From Thraustochytrium sp. TN22 (Eukaryota > Sar > Bigyra > Thraustochytrida > Thraustochytriidae): a stretch of 64,000 bases of DNA. This document shows positions 20,301 through 27,565 of the stretch, one piece after another. How positions within the stretch are numbered: position 1 is the stretch's first letter; every line of letters begins with the position of its first letter. The DNA lies in NCBI GenBank assembly GCA_013306675.1, contig JABLUY010000186.1:1-64000 (forward strand), given 5' to 3'. Made by a program: the position numbers and the translations under genes. The notes under the pieces are model-generated. The model was given only the letters and a program-made list of their open reading frames with translations. It did no database searches and had not been told where the DNA came from.

Positions 20301-20895
20301 CTCGGCAGCCGGCCCTTGGGTCGTCAACGCTTCCGCGCCGGGCACCGAATGTCTCAAGGCAATTGAGACCGCGCTGTACGCCCAGGGCCAGCGCGCCGCG
20401 GCGGAGACCGTGGAGAGCTGGTTCGTTTCGAGCGAGCGGGTCTCGCTGCAAGGCCTGGCGACAGCGCTGAAGCCGCTGCTGCGCGTATCTCGGGGCCCAC
20501 TGGAGCGGCTCTGGCAGGACGTGTTGCGCCTGCCACTTGACGCGACGCTGTCGAGGGCCAAGGCGCGCAAGGTCTTCTTGCTGGGCCAGTCGACGGGGCC
20601 GGCCCGGTCGAGCGCGCGCAGCACCCGAACGGAGGTCAGTAAGACGGCGTACGCGTACCGGGACTGCCTGCTGGAGGCCGTGAGCCGCATGCGCCTCCTG
20701 GACTACCAGGAGGGCGGAATCGCGGCGGACGAACCCGCGATCGCCCTGTCCCGCAACCGCGTCATGGCCGAGGTGGCCGAGCGCAAGCGCGCGTACCAAG
20801 AGTGCAGCAGCAGCAAGGGGAGATCCGTGGAGACGGAGCGTGAGATCGCCTCGCTGGAGCAGGAACTTGACCGGGCTCTGCTGAAAGAGCTGTAG
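14347..20895 (+). CDS. Giant Tudor-like-array, EF-hand and double-SAM scaffold protein
   Basis: A 2,182-residue protein from the ATG at 14,347. Residues about 37-1080 hold 16 Tudor-like units of about 55 residues, with a pattern like GSRIEAQIPEWDQFYPGEV then GTYHVVFDDGE. Eight of them (units 7-14) are almost identical and separated by Lys/Pro/Ser linkers. A pair of EF-hands follows, with calcium loops DLDGSGKVNAKE (1316-1327) and DANGDGELDEAE (1353-1364), both with canonical ligands. Two SAM-like domains begin near 1742 (DWTAHDVQQWL) and 1822 (EEWCVADVLEWL). The C-terminal 300 residues are helical and charged. Tudor-like folds often bind methylated Lys/Arg and SAM domains oligomerise, so a calcium-responsive scaffold is a reasonable inference. 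I know no named protein with this order. Confidence 0.85.
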   Translation: MQSKPAMGESEFAKMARDMRACVDGDEAVDEDEAAPALVVGARVEAKVDGWKTYYRGVIVAENSDGSFAVDFDDGESKPKVAAAQIRPLDVRCNVKPGDKVIVNLAALGQALEGTVKAIKGPGACAVLFDVGEEVEFVALDLVQPLGAAGAAAASFARGDRVSAQLDGWDRPYDGIVEEAVAPGTYKVLFDDGELVSDADESLLRRKETAQSFKPGDRVEAKLTGWDKHYGGKVVAAVGRSGYECLFDDGEHVPLVPSDLLRRARPKLHPSGTRVTTRGRAGTIESANLNGTYQIVFDSGETEDAVPHEDVELLVAEGVATQEAQKATKRPSTQAPRYAVDQRIEAKIPEWSQYYAGSVMGANSNGTYCVRFDDGEMMPSLEAKYMREVDSKPASSHESGSSKFAKGSRVEAQVPEWDQFYAGEVKKANSDGTYHVVFDDGEVKEHLEAKYMRAVTATSSREPEAASTKPVASSNKPAFPQGSRVEAQVPEWDQFYAGEVKKANSDGTYHVVFDDGEVKEHLEAKYMRAVKPASARKPEAASRKPTASGKKPAFAPGSRIEAQIPEWDQFYPGEVKKANTDGTFHVVFDDGEVKEHLEAKYMRAVKPTSARKPGINDKQPEFAPGSRIEAQIPEWDQFYAGEVKKANTGGTYHVVFDDGEVKEHLEARHMRAVEPTIARKPKASSKKPTMSGENPAFAPGSRIEAQVPEWDQFYPGEVKKAHADGTYHVVFDDGEVKEHLEANFMRAAKPTSARKPETNGKQPEFAPGSRIEAQIPEWDQFYPGEVKKPNPDGTYHVVFDDGEVKEDLEAKYMRAAKPTGAKKPEAPGKKPLEGSAKPVFAQGSRIEAQIPEWDQFYPGTVQKANDDGTYYVVFDDGEVKEDLKASFMRSVKPASVMNPEVGSEKPAFAQDSRIEAQIPEWDQFYPGEVKKVNADGTYHVVFDDGEVKEHLDAKFMRAVQARAAAARDVRLGDRISAKLDTWKRAYKGVVCAMEDNGTLKINFDDGEVKTGVSPSQVEEVHLDQDGVYSAGSRIIGHLPGWDRPYHGEVLAPAGRGACKVRFEDGEIIEFFPSQLMHPDPAASAAAEAGIQASTPSGQSQEAPVEDATSQDSSAQKTPTQEASLAQEAPPKGSLELGLDARPAVAVGDCALPEDAPVTTGDEALPEQAHADDDEEEEKPSVVEVEEPPAEASVVQVFLCMLRGVVSRKARQRNGGLDGERAVRAFRKFAKGPEGRLDLQGFKEGVAALGVYVESDAVLHEVLRQVNQTFDRARFVSLQQLSNFFVAQYPSDDSLEGRVRALVHRGADLTQAFQEFDLDGSGKVNAKELCAVFESASGSVLPEEAARAIIRHFDANGDGELDEAEFLRFAMPDFGVYVMTPLGQFFAPVDPASTISALRTQVARRAALVLGPATRELFGGRSARLARHMGMLLLEAPLVKSAMTCAQVLQHGEQLWAVSAGTSFQYHVQTSLAQPAAVAEAPAQVSATLRRSSSTRGSMAVAAPVDEKDREASLARQRLEQVFAFLEIEPGGAVRSATLLQAIQMRPQVRKLLSGSAVLAPLRETPAKVLGTAQTLTSDALARALIPRKKQGRKSSAAPGERQRGAGWKDLKRQAAAAREFVARYKDTGGQELAAHFDETLGASEMAKLSQAGRARLMAGHNDDAMDMRIDAAEMHFSESERQYGQSPTETQQWVNALSSDRWLGVDAQGQAQGGRRIKGKDEREAAAVHAAYTEGLPPDPADWTAHDVQQWLAQRVELPAVREALQATTGRELLAIFEEDELPQALKPLQRRKILAHVEQLREIHAARRKRRPVRALQLRPEEWCVADVLEWLAQRVGAPRSVQKRFRERSVDGCLLLSLTVADLEQELGLEPTWAAKVQRALEQAGAGLRRPTPAVTLRAAAPHAVPAHGAANEVEDLVLADIHEAMHVAQGSAREAVHALRERPATVEVVALDEELREEARAQLEDLVERMSPKKTAKPAAVISAAGPWVVNASAPGTECLKAIETALYAQGQRAAAETVESWFVSSERVSLQGLATALKPLLRVSRGPLERLWQDVLRLPLDATLSRAKARKVFLLGQSTGPARSSARSTRTEVSKTAYAYRDCLLEAVSRMRLLDYQEGGIAADEPAIALSRNRVMAEVAERKRAYQECSSSKGRSVETEREIASLEQELDRALLKEL
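15550..17230 (+). repeat. In-gene array of eight near-identical Tudor-like units
   Basis: Units recur every 210-260 bp inside the giant gene. Positions 15,571-15,712 and 15,796-15,937 are identical over 142 bp, including third codon positions, while outer units differ at many silent sites. This indicates very recent duplication or gene conversion. Confidence 0.9.
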
Positions 20896-20996
20896 GCCTA
20901 GGCGTCGATCGAGTGAAATGGAGTGAAATGAAAACATGGGTTGGGCAGGATTTGGCAATGCGTGCCCAGAAAGAAAAAGGGAGGATACAATAACGA

Positions 20997-21800
20997 CTAC
21001 TGGTCGTCCTTGGAGGCCTCCTCGTCCTCGGAAAGATCTAGACTCTGCGAGACCTGCGCGGCGGAAGTCTCCTTGCTGTCGTCATCATCGTCCTCGCCGA
21101 CCTCGTCGCCCTCGTCGTCCTCGTCTTCATCGGCCTCGGCTTGAACGGCATCAGGGACGATGACGCCGGCGAGTGTGGAACGCCGGGGGGCAGCCTGCGC
21201 TAGAGCGCGCGAGAACTTCTCAGCGTAGACGTGCAGGTTGCCGATGGGATTGATGACGGGACGCAGTAGCTTGGCGCTGAAGAGGGCTTCACTAAAGGGC
21301 AAGCCGAGCTTGTGCATGAGCACGATGACGCCCGTGGTGCCAGCACGGTGCGCGCCGGCAAGGCAGTGAATGAGCACCGAGTCGCCGGCCTCGAGGCCCT
21401 CGTCGATGAAGCCAAGCACAGGGTCGGCAAAGCGCAGAATGGCCTCGTTGGAGTGAATGTCGCGCACGGTTGACATCCACTGCGCGATTTGGAAGCGAAA
21501 GTAGCGTATGCCGTCATCGCCATCAAAGTAATTCGGCAGGTCGCTGGTGCAGTTGATGACGCGACGGATGCCGTGCTTGTCCAGCGTCTCTCTGCTCGAC
21601 GCCGCGTTCCGGTTGCCCACGTACACGTGTGCGCCTGTGTCCGGGTGCTTGTAGATGGGGTCCAGGTCGCGGTAGCGCTCGCGCTTGCCCGGCTCCAGGT
21701 TGAGCGAGCGGAAGATCTTCTCCGCCTCCTCATTGAAGTCCTCCTCCGAGTGCGCCCCGCCGCCGCCGCCGCCGCCGCCGCGGCGCAGCCGCGAGAACAT
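20997..21800 (-). CDS. Dual-specificity protein phosphatase
   Basis: A 267-residue protein from the ATG at 21,800. The catalytic signature IHCLAGAHRAGTTG has nucleophile Cys146 and phosphate-binding Arg152 (CX5R), as in cysteine-based dual-specificity phosphatases that remove phosphate from Tyr and Ser/Thr. The preceding core (HVYVGNRNAASS, then GIRRVINCTSDLPNYF) matches the usual DSP opening strands. A Gly-rich stretch precedes the domain. A long acidic C-terminal tail (after about residue 215) is low-complexity. The frame remains open upstream of the ATG with a Leu/Glu-rich segment, so an upstream exon is possible. It is convergent with the giant Tudor-like gene, 101 bp away. Confidence 0.85.
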   Translation of the reverse strand: MFSRLRRGGGGGGGGAHSEEDFNEEAEKIFRSLNLEPGKRERYRDLDPIYKHPDTGAHVYVGNRNAASSRETLDKHGIRRVINCTSDLPNYFDGDDGIRYFRFQIAQWMSTVRDIHSNEAILRFADPVLGFIDEGLEAGDSVLIHCLAGAHRAGTTGVIVLMHKLGLPFSEALFSAKLLRPVINPIGNLHVYAEKFSRALAQAAPRRSTLAGVIVPDAVQAEADEDEDDEGDEVGEDDDDDSKETSAAQVSQSLDLSEDEEASKDDQ

Positions 21801-22319
21801 GCTGCCGCCGCCGCCGCTGCTGCTGCCAAGCTCCAGGAGCTCAAGCTCGTGCTGCTGCCGCAGGCGCGCGCGCCCCGCGGCGGCCACGTCGCTGCCTGCA
21901 GCGGCCTTGCTGCAAACGGGGTCTGTCTGTCCTGTCGGTCAGGCTGCCTTCTTGCTCCTGTTGCAGCTGATGCCGGTGCTCCTGCGGTACCCTTGTGCTG
22001 CTGCTCTCACGAGCAGGCGAACAGCGGCGCCGCGCAGCGCTCGGAGGTGCACAATCATCGCGACACCAGCGACACCACAGCACACCACACGCCTGCAGCA
22101 CGTTCCGTGGCCAGCGGCTGACTGATGATCGTGTGCGGAAGGCTGTGCGCAGCGACCGCTGTGCTGGTCGAGCCTGTGTATAGGTCGGGCTGCCACAGGC
22201 AGGAACAAGCGAAACAACGCATAGAGCGAACAGGCATGGGATGGCAAGCACGAAGGACTCGGAAGAAACAGAGTGGCAGAGAGATGAATGAAACAAAGGA
22301 ACGCGCTCGGCCAGAAGGG
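21801..22319. other. Spacer, probable promoter of the phosphatase gene
   Basis: It lies upstream of the minus-strand phosphatase and downstream of the minus-strand molybdopterin oxidoreductase. A GCC/GCT repeat runs across the phosphatase start. Nothing else is recognised. Confidence 0.4.
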
Positions 22320-23318
22320 TCAGGCGTTTTTCAGGCGCATGAGGGACTTGAAGAACTCGACAAAGAAGCCCAGGACCTTTCCGGAAATCTGGATGATGGG
22401 AAAGCCGGCGTTGCCAAAGACGCGCATGTGCCACATGTTGGCGCTTGAAAGAAAGGTCCACAGCAAGCTACCCTCAGGAGCCCAGCGCTCATCGAATTCG
22501 ACGCGGCCCCGCGCGTGGCACGCGAGACGCTCCCACCAGCCGCGGCGGTACGAGCGCAGGAAACTAATCTGCGATAGCCACTTGCAGCTCTTCCAGCCGA
22601 AGAGACTCGGAAACACGAAGCGCACGCCGCCGTGCTCCATGTCGAGCGCGCCGCCGTCGGCGTCCGCGATGGCGAGGAAGCCATCCGCGATGTCGTCGCG
22701 GTGCACCGGGACCTCGTAGCCCTCGGGGCTACGCTGGAACAACCACCGCCAGTCAGCGCGCCAGGCGTCCTCGCCGCGCTCTGCCTTGACCTTGGCCTCC
22801 ACGACGCGCAGCAGCTCCGGCACGGGCACGCCCATGAAGGCGAGTCCCTTGGTACTCCAGCCCGTGACGCAGTTCCACGTGACGTCCTCGTAGCGCTGCG
22901 CCAAGCCGGTGAGGTCTGCAAGCCGCAGCTCCACCGGCGCCACGCCCTCTTCGAGCTGGATCTCCAGCCGCCACGCCGCCGCCGTCAGCGCGTACTGCTC
23001 CGGCGACGGCCGCCTACCCAGGTCCAGCACGATCCACTTGCGTGCCAGAATCTGGCCTGGCGGTAGGCCCTCCACCTGCCGCTTCTTGCCTGCGCCTTGC
23101 TTCTCCAGAGCGCGCTGCCGCAACCGCAGCTTCTTGTCCACCTGCGCGCGCAGCTGCGCGTCCTCGGCGTCGCCATCGGCGGCGTCATCCTCGCCATCCA
23201 CGCCACGCGAAGTCTGCCCGCCCACGGCCAGCAGCGCCAGCGCCATGCACGCGAAGAACGCTGCCGATGACCCCGCCCACGTCGCCACCACCCGCGCCGC
23301 CTTGCGAGTCGTAGCCAT
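22320..23318 (-). CDS. Membrane-anchored molybdopterin oxidoreductase (sulfite oxidase/MsrP fold)
   Basis: A 332-residue protein. The core has the layout of the oxidoreductase molybdopterin-binding domain shared by sulfite oxidase, nitrate reductase and bacterial MsrP/YedY. It runs LPPGQILARKWIVLDLG, then a TWNCVTGWS motif in which Cys150 is the expected molybdenum ligand, then FVFPSLFGWKSCKWL. No cytochrome b5 or C-terminal dimerisation domain is present, so it is closer to MsrP-type catalytic subunits than to full sulfite oxidase. Residues 12-34 form a hydrophobic signal anchor. The C-terminus has another hydrophobic stretch (FPIIQISGKVLGFFVEFF), suggesting attachment to a membrane. The substrate is unknown. 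It is divergent from the dynamin-like gene. Confidence 0.8.
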   Translation of the reverse strand: MATTRKAARVVATWAGSSAAFFACMALALLAVGGQTSRGVDGEDDAADGDAEDAQLRAQVDKKLRLRQRALEKQGAGKKRQVEGLPPGQILARKWIVLDLGRRPSPEQYALTAAAWRLEIQLEEGVAPVELRLADLTGLAQRYEDVTWNCVTGWSTKGLAFMGVPVPELLRVVEAKVKAERGEDAWRADWRWLFQRSPEGYEVPVHRDDIADGFLAIADADGGALDMEHGGVRFVFPSLFGWKSCKWLSQISFLRSYRRGWWERLACHARGRVEFDERWAPEGSLLWTFLSSANMWHMRVFGNAGFPIIQISGKVLGFFVEFFKSLMRLKNA

Positions 23319-24407
23319 CTTGCCGCGTGTTCGCAGTCTGCTCGAAAGGTCGCCGCTCGACGACGCCGTGGCGAGCTAGGACAGGGACCCGGACCCGACG
23401 GTGAGGAGCCGGGCCTTCTTCTTCTCGCGCAAGATCCCGGACTGGCAGGAGCCGAGCGAGGTCGAGTGCTAGGTACGTGTCTGAGGCGCGCTGGTTGGCA
23501 CTGCCTGCAGGAGAAGCGAACGTTGATTTTTGCTTTTTGCAGAATTGCGCGATCCGTCGCCAAGGACCACGTTCGCACGATCGCCGCGCAGACGACGGGA
23601 CTCCGTCACTCCGACAACGTGCTGCTGTACCGGGGACGCGACATTGCAGGCGGCGAAACATACTGGAGTGACGTAGCATGATGTTGTTGAGCTTGTCGGC
23701 ACGCGCGGCCGCGGAGCAGCCACCTCAGGAAGCGCGCAGCCCAGATCGACCAGCGCGACGGCGGGATCGTCGTTGATGACAACGTTGCAGAGAGCCCCGC
23801 CTTGTTCAGCCAGTCAGCTGCTGGAGCTTCGAGGGTGCAGCTTTTGCGTGCGCTGCAAAGGATGGCCTCCAACGTTCACACGTCGTCCAAGGTCTGCAGC
23901 AAGGTGCTCGAAAATGCAAAGCGCCGTGCAGAGTGGCGACAGTCAGCGATCAGCAACGTGCCAAAAAGACAATGTGCAAGGGTGCCACTACTACGTGCCA
24001 CGGCCAATGGAGAGGTGGCGAGAGGCGAGAGAGGCGGCCGAGGCGGGCCGAGGCTGGCGGAGGCGGCGATGCCTCTGAGTTCAGGCCTTTCTGTTACTGC
24101 ACGTCAAGAGAACCGACCGCACCACGGCTTGCGGGGCTTGCGTCGTAAACTTGAAGGTACGAGTCCGTACGACCACTGACCAACCACTGATCTTGGCCGC
24201 GCGTGCCACCATGAGAACACGTGCCTGAGTGCCTCCAGTCTGTACCTGATCAGTCACGCATGATCGATCGCGCAGGAATTGTGGCACCCCGTCGTCTTGT
24301 GTCGCGCGCTCTCACTGACAGGCTGCAGCAACACGCCACCTCAGCAAATCTGCTTCGCGTGCAAGTGCTAGGCCAGCAAGTTCGTGCACAAGCTGGCCCG
24401 TCGCAGG
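23319..24407. promoter_or_regulatory. Divergent intergenic region, no gene seen
   Basis: This 1.1-kb space lies between the divergent molybdopterin oxidoreductase and dynamin-like genes. Short frames exist on both strands but none shows a domain or consistent codon bias. It must hold both promoters; an upstream non-coding exon cannot be excluded. Confidence 0.4.
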
Positions 24408-25820
24408 ATGGCGGCGGAGGTGGAGGAGTACGCTCGTGTAGACCTGACGGCGTACGAGGTCCTTGGCCTGAGCGACAACGTCGAGTACAGCGATCAGGAT
24501 GTGAGGCGTGCGTACCAGGAGAAGCGGAACAGCACGTCGTCGGGGCCAGAGCGCGAGCGCGTCGTGGAGGCGTTCCGGACGCTTGAGACCGGGGCGTCCC
24601 GCGAGGGATACCGCCTCGCATGCAACGTGCAAGAAGAGTGGTATTCCGTGGCCTCGGAAGACGATGAGAACGAGCCGATCGAGCACGGCGGGATCGCGCA
24701 GACGCTGTGCGCGCCTGATGCGCCGTACGCGCGGCTGCTGAAGGCTGCGCTCAAGGTGCGAGGCAAGTTCGACCTGAGCCTGCCGCAGATTGTGGTCTGC
24801 GGCACGGAGAGCCAAGGGAAGTCATCCACGCTCGAGCGCATCGCCATGCGCGACATCTTCCCGCGCGACCGCAGGTTTTGCACCCGCATGCCCATCCGCC
24901 TCATGCTGCGCACGAGCAGACACCAGAACCAGGTCACCATTCGTCTTCGGAGCACCGTGTCTGGCAGGGTCATACGCGCATTGGAGCCGCAGATCTGCAC
25001 GACGGGCGACCAGTCGGACGAGCCGTTCTCATCGCAGGTTGCGAAACTCATCCGCGACTTCATCCGTGCCGAGCACCCGGACGACATGGGGAACACCGTA
25101 GTGACTGATCGCGAGGTGCAGATCGAAATTCGCGCGCCGGCGGTCCCCACCATCGACCTTGTGGATTTGCCTGGCATCGTCGCATCGCCGGATCAAGCCG
25201 CAAAAGACACGATCGAGCTGACGAAGAAGATGCTGGAGCAAGAACACGTGCTCGTGCTGGCAGTTGTCTCGGCGCAATCTGAGTCGCTACGCAACAACGG
25301 TATCTGGCCTCTGTTGCGCGAGGCTGGCAAGCAGGCCATCGTGGTGCTGACGAAGGTCGACAAGGAGGACGGCGACGAAGACTTCGCGGCGAGGCTCGCC
25401 CGTGATCCATCCGTCTTTCCTAGCGGCATCCCAGTTCATGCAGTGTTGCCCGTGGTGAATCTTGACACTCGCAGGAGGAACGACGCCGCTGCGCTTCGGA
25501 ACTCGTACACGGCAGAGGAAGCCACCCTTCGCACGGTGTGCGAGGCCACCGGTGTCATTTACGATCGATCTAAGCACGGCATGGTGGCTGTTTTAGAGAC
25601 GCTCAACGAGATGGTGCACGACTACATGCGGAAGACGTGGTTGGAAGCTGAGGGAGCTCGGTGTGTGGACAGCACTCTCAACTGCGCCACGGAGCTCTGG
25701 TCACTTGGCGACTTGCCTGGGACGCTATCACAGAGCAGTCTTCAGGATGAGCTGGAGCTTGGCTCATGGAGCTCACAAAGCTCTCGACGCGCGATGTGCT
25801 CGCTGCCGCTGGGAATCTAG
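24408..25820 (+). CDS. Dynamin-like GTPase, N-terminal part with J-like domain
   Basis: A 470-residue frame from the ATG at 24,408. Residues about 10-60 (LTAYEVLGLSDN then VRRAYQEKRN) resemble a J domain but lack HPD, so Hsp70 activation is unlikely. A dynamin-superfamily GTPase follows, with G1 GTESQGKSST (132-141), G3 DLPG (253-256) and G4 TKVD (315-318). Dynamins use GTP hydrolysis to remodel membranes. The frame ends just after a segment matching the end of the GTPase domain. The stalk-like continuation is in another frame that starts at 25,766 and overlaps this one by 55 bp. Either a single-base error or mutation split one gene, or two overlapping genes are translated. No good GT-AG intron restoring the frame was found. 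Confidence 0.8.
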   Translation: MAAEVEEYARVDLTAYEVLGLSDNVEYSDQDVRRAYQEKRNSTSSGPERERVVEAFRTLETGASREGYRLACNVQEEWYSVASEDDENEPIEHGGIAQTLCAPDAPYARLLKAALKVRGKFDLSLPQIVVCGTESQGKSSTLERIAMRDIFPRDRRFCTRMPIRLMLRTSRHQNQVTIRLRSTVSGRVIRALEPQICTTGDQSDEPFSSQVAKLIRDFIRAEHPDDMGNTVVTDREVQIEIRAPAVPTIDLVDLPGIVASPDQAAKDTIELTKKMLEQEHVLVLAVVSAQSESLRNNGIWPLLREAGKQAIVVLTKVDKEDGDEDFAARLARDPSVFPSGIPVHAVLPVVNLDTRRRNDAAALRNSYTAEEATLRTVCEATGVIYDRSKHGMVAVLETLNEMVHDYMRKTWLEAEGARCVDSTLNCATELWSLGDLPGTLSQSSLQDELELGSWSSQSSRRAMCSLPLGI

Positions 25821-27565
25821 GCCTTCGGGACAGGTACTCGCTCCCAGAGCATGCACCCTTCGCAGAGCGTATGCAGCTCTGGAACATGCTCAGCGCATCT
25901 CTGGTTGCAGAGATGCCAGGTATGGTGGCGAAGACCTGGCGGCGCTTCAAAAAGCTGGTCAAGCGCGAGCTGATCGAGGAGTCTACACTGCCAGTGCGCC
26001 TTGGCCGCTTCCCCGCAATCGCCAAGCACGTAGACCGCGCACTGGAGGAAGCATACACCGCTGCGCACTCGCGCATCCTGGAGGACGCAGTCTTTGCCAC
26101 GCGGACCTGCCTGTGCTCGATGATGACTTCGAGCGACCGCGTGGATGCTGCAGAGCTCTTCAAGCGACTCGAGACTGGCATCACAGGTGTCGTCGTGGGT
26201 GTCATCGTGACCCCTCCACTTCTCAGAAACGCGTTGGCTCAGAATCTGGGTAACATCTCACTGAGGGAGGATGAGGAAACCGCTGGCCGGCGTGAGAAGC
26301 TCGAGAGCCGAATGGATGCAACGATCGACGCCTTCGACGTCCTGGCTCACCTAGAGGAGCATAACTCCCGCGTGGACGAGAGCGATGTGTTTCGCAAGTT
26401 TTTGCACCAGATGAAGAATGGGATGGCCGTGGAGGCAGCATCGGACACTGCAGAGATTGTCTGGCTCACTACTCTGGGTGCTTTCAGCAGGATCCTGGGC
26501 ATCGAAATGAGTCTGACTTTAAACTCTGACCATCCAGTGACCTTGGTGGAGCTAGACCGCCCTCGTCGTGATTGCACGCATCGTCGGACTTTTCTGAAGC
26601 TGTTTACTCTTTCGACGTCCAAGGGTAAGATATCCTGCGGGAATTTAAACTTCTGGCATGCGGTGATCTCGCACTCGAATGCGGGGTGTTGGCACGAGGA
26701 GCGATTCGTCACAGAAGCTGTGAAGGAGTGGGGCGAGGCGCTTCAGTACGCTTCGAAGGAGCTGCAAGGAAAAAAGGACATAGTGCTGGAAGCAGTGAAG
26801 GAGAGCGCCAGAGCGCTCAAGTTTGCGTCAGCCGAGCTGCGCGCGAACAAGAAGGTGGTCCTCGAGGCGATGAAGGGGGATCCAAAAGCGCTCAAGTATG
26901 CATCTATCGAGCTGCAGCAGGAACTCAGCCCCCACCTTCCCCCACCCCATCTTCAGACGTACGTTCGCCCAGCTACTTCTACTCCTCTTGGCGGCACTCC
27001 ATCACTTCTCAGAGGCCCCCAAGCAGTCGTTTCCAGTTTCCATCCTCAGCCTGCTCTTCAGCATCCTCCTGGCAACGCTGCTGCATCGCTTCCCAGAGGC
27101 CCTCGAACACACGTCTCCAATTTCCATCCTCAAGTTGCTCTTCAGCATCCTCCTGGCAACGCTGCAGCATCGCTTCCCAGAGGCCCTCAAACACACGTCT
27201 CCAATTTCCATCCTCAAGTTGCTCTTCAGCATCCTCCTGGCAACGCTGCAGCATCGCTTCCCAGAGGCCCTCAAACACACGTCTCCACTTTCCATCCTCA
27301 AGTTGCTCTTCAGCATCCTCCTGGCAACGCTGCTGCATCGCTTCCCAGGGGCCCTCAAACTTATGTCGTTCAACCTACAGTTGTTCGTCATCCTGGCGGC
27401 GCTGGATCGAATCTCAGTTCCCCCAACCACCCCCCCAACCTTTTGGCGCTCCACCGCTTCCCGGAGGAGCCCGCTATATCGTTCCGTTCGGGTCAAGGTG
27501 AGAAATTCAATGTTTTCTGGTACCATTCGGGATCGTGCCTAAAAGTTAGATGTTTGGATGGTTGA
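25766..27565 (+). CDS. Dynamin stalk-like, DUF4116 and Pro-rich repeat region
   Basis: A 599-residue frame with an ATG at 25,766, probably the continuation of the preceding GTPase. The first 200 residues are helical and resemble a dynamin middle/stalk region (MELTKLSTRDVLAAAGNLGL onwards). About residues 315-380 contain DUF4116-type repeats (ALQYASKELQGKKDIVLEAV, ALKFASAELRANKKVVLEAM), a module common in algal and other protist proteins. The C-terminus has about four copies of a 28-residue Pro-rich unit around FHPQVALQHPPGNAAASLPR. The stop at 27,565 lies inside the 3' end of the convergent GMC gene, a 20-bp tail-to-tail overlap. If independent, its start codon would lie within the upstream frame. 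Confidence 0.7.
   Translation: MELTKLSTRDVLAAAGNLGLRDRYSLPEHAPFAERMQLWNMLSASLVAEMPGMVAKTWRRFKKLVKRELIEESTLPVRLGRFPAIAKHVDRALEEAYTAAHSRILEDAVFATRTCLCSMMTSSDRVDAAELFKRLETGITGVVVGVIVTPPLLRNALAQNLGNISLREDEETAGRREKLESRMDATIDAFDVLAHLEEHNSRVDESDVFRKFLHQMKNGMAVEAASDTAEIVWLTTLGAFSRILGIEMSLTLNSDHPVTLVELDRPRRDCTHRRTFLKLFTLSTSKGKISCGNLNFWHAVISHSNAGCWHEERFVTEAVKEWGEALQYASKELQGKKDIVLEAVKESARALKFASAELRANKKVVLEAMKGDPKALKYASIELQQELSPHLPPPHLQTYVRPATSTPLGGTPSLLRGPQAVVSSFHPQPALQHPPGNAAASLPRGPRTHVSNFHPQVALQHPPGNAAASLPRGPQTHVSNFHPQVALQHPPGNAAASLPRGPQTHVSTFHPQVALQHPPGNAAASLPRGPQTYVVQPTVVRHPGGAGSNLSSPNHPPNLLALHRFPEEPAISFRSGQGEKFNVFWYHSGSCLKVRCLDG
27030..27355 (+). repeat. 84-bp in-frame coding minisatellite
   Basis: About four copies of an 84-bp (28-codon) unit encode the Pro-rich tail of the dynamin-associated frame. 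Copies are nearly identical, and the period preserves the frame. Confidence 0.9.
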
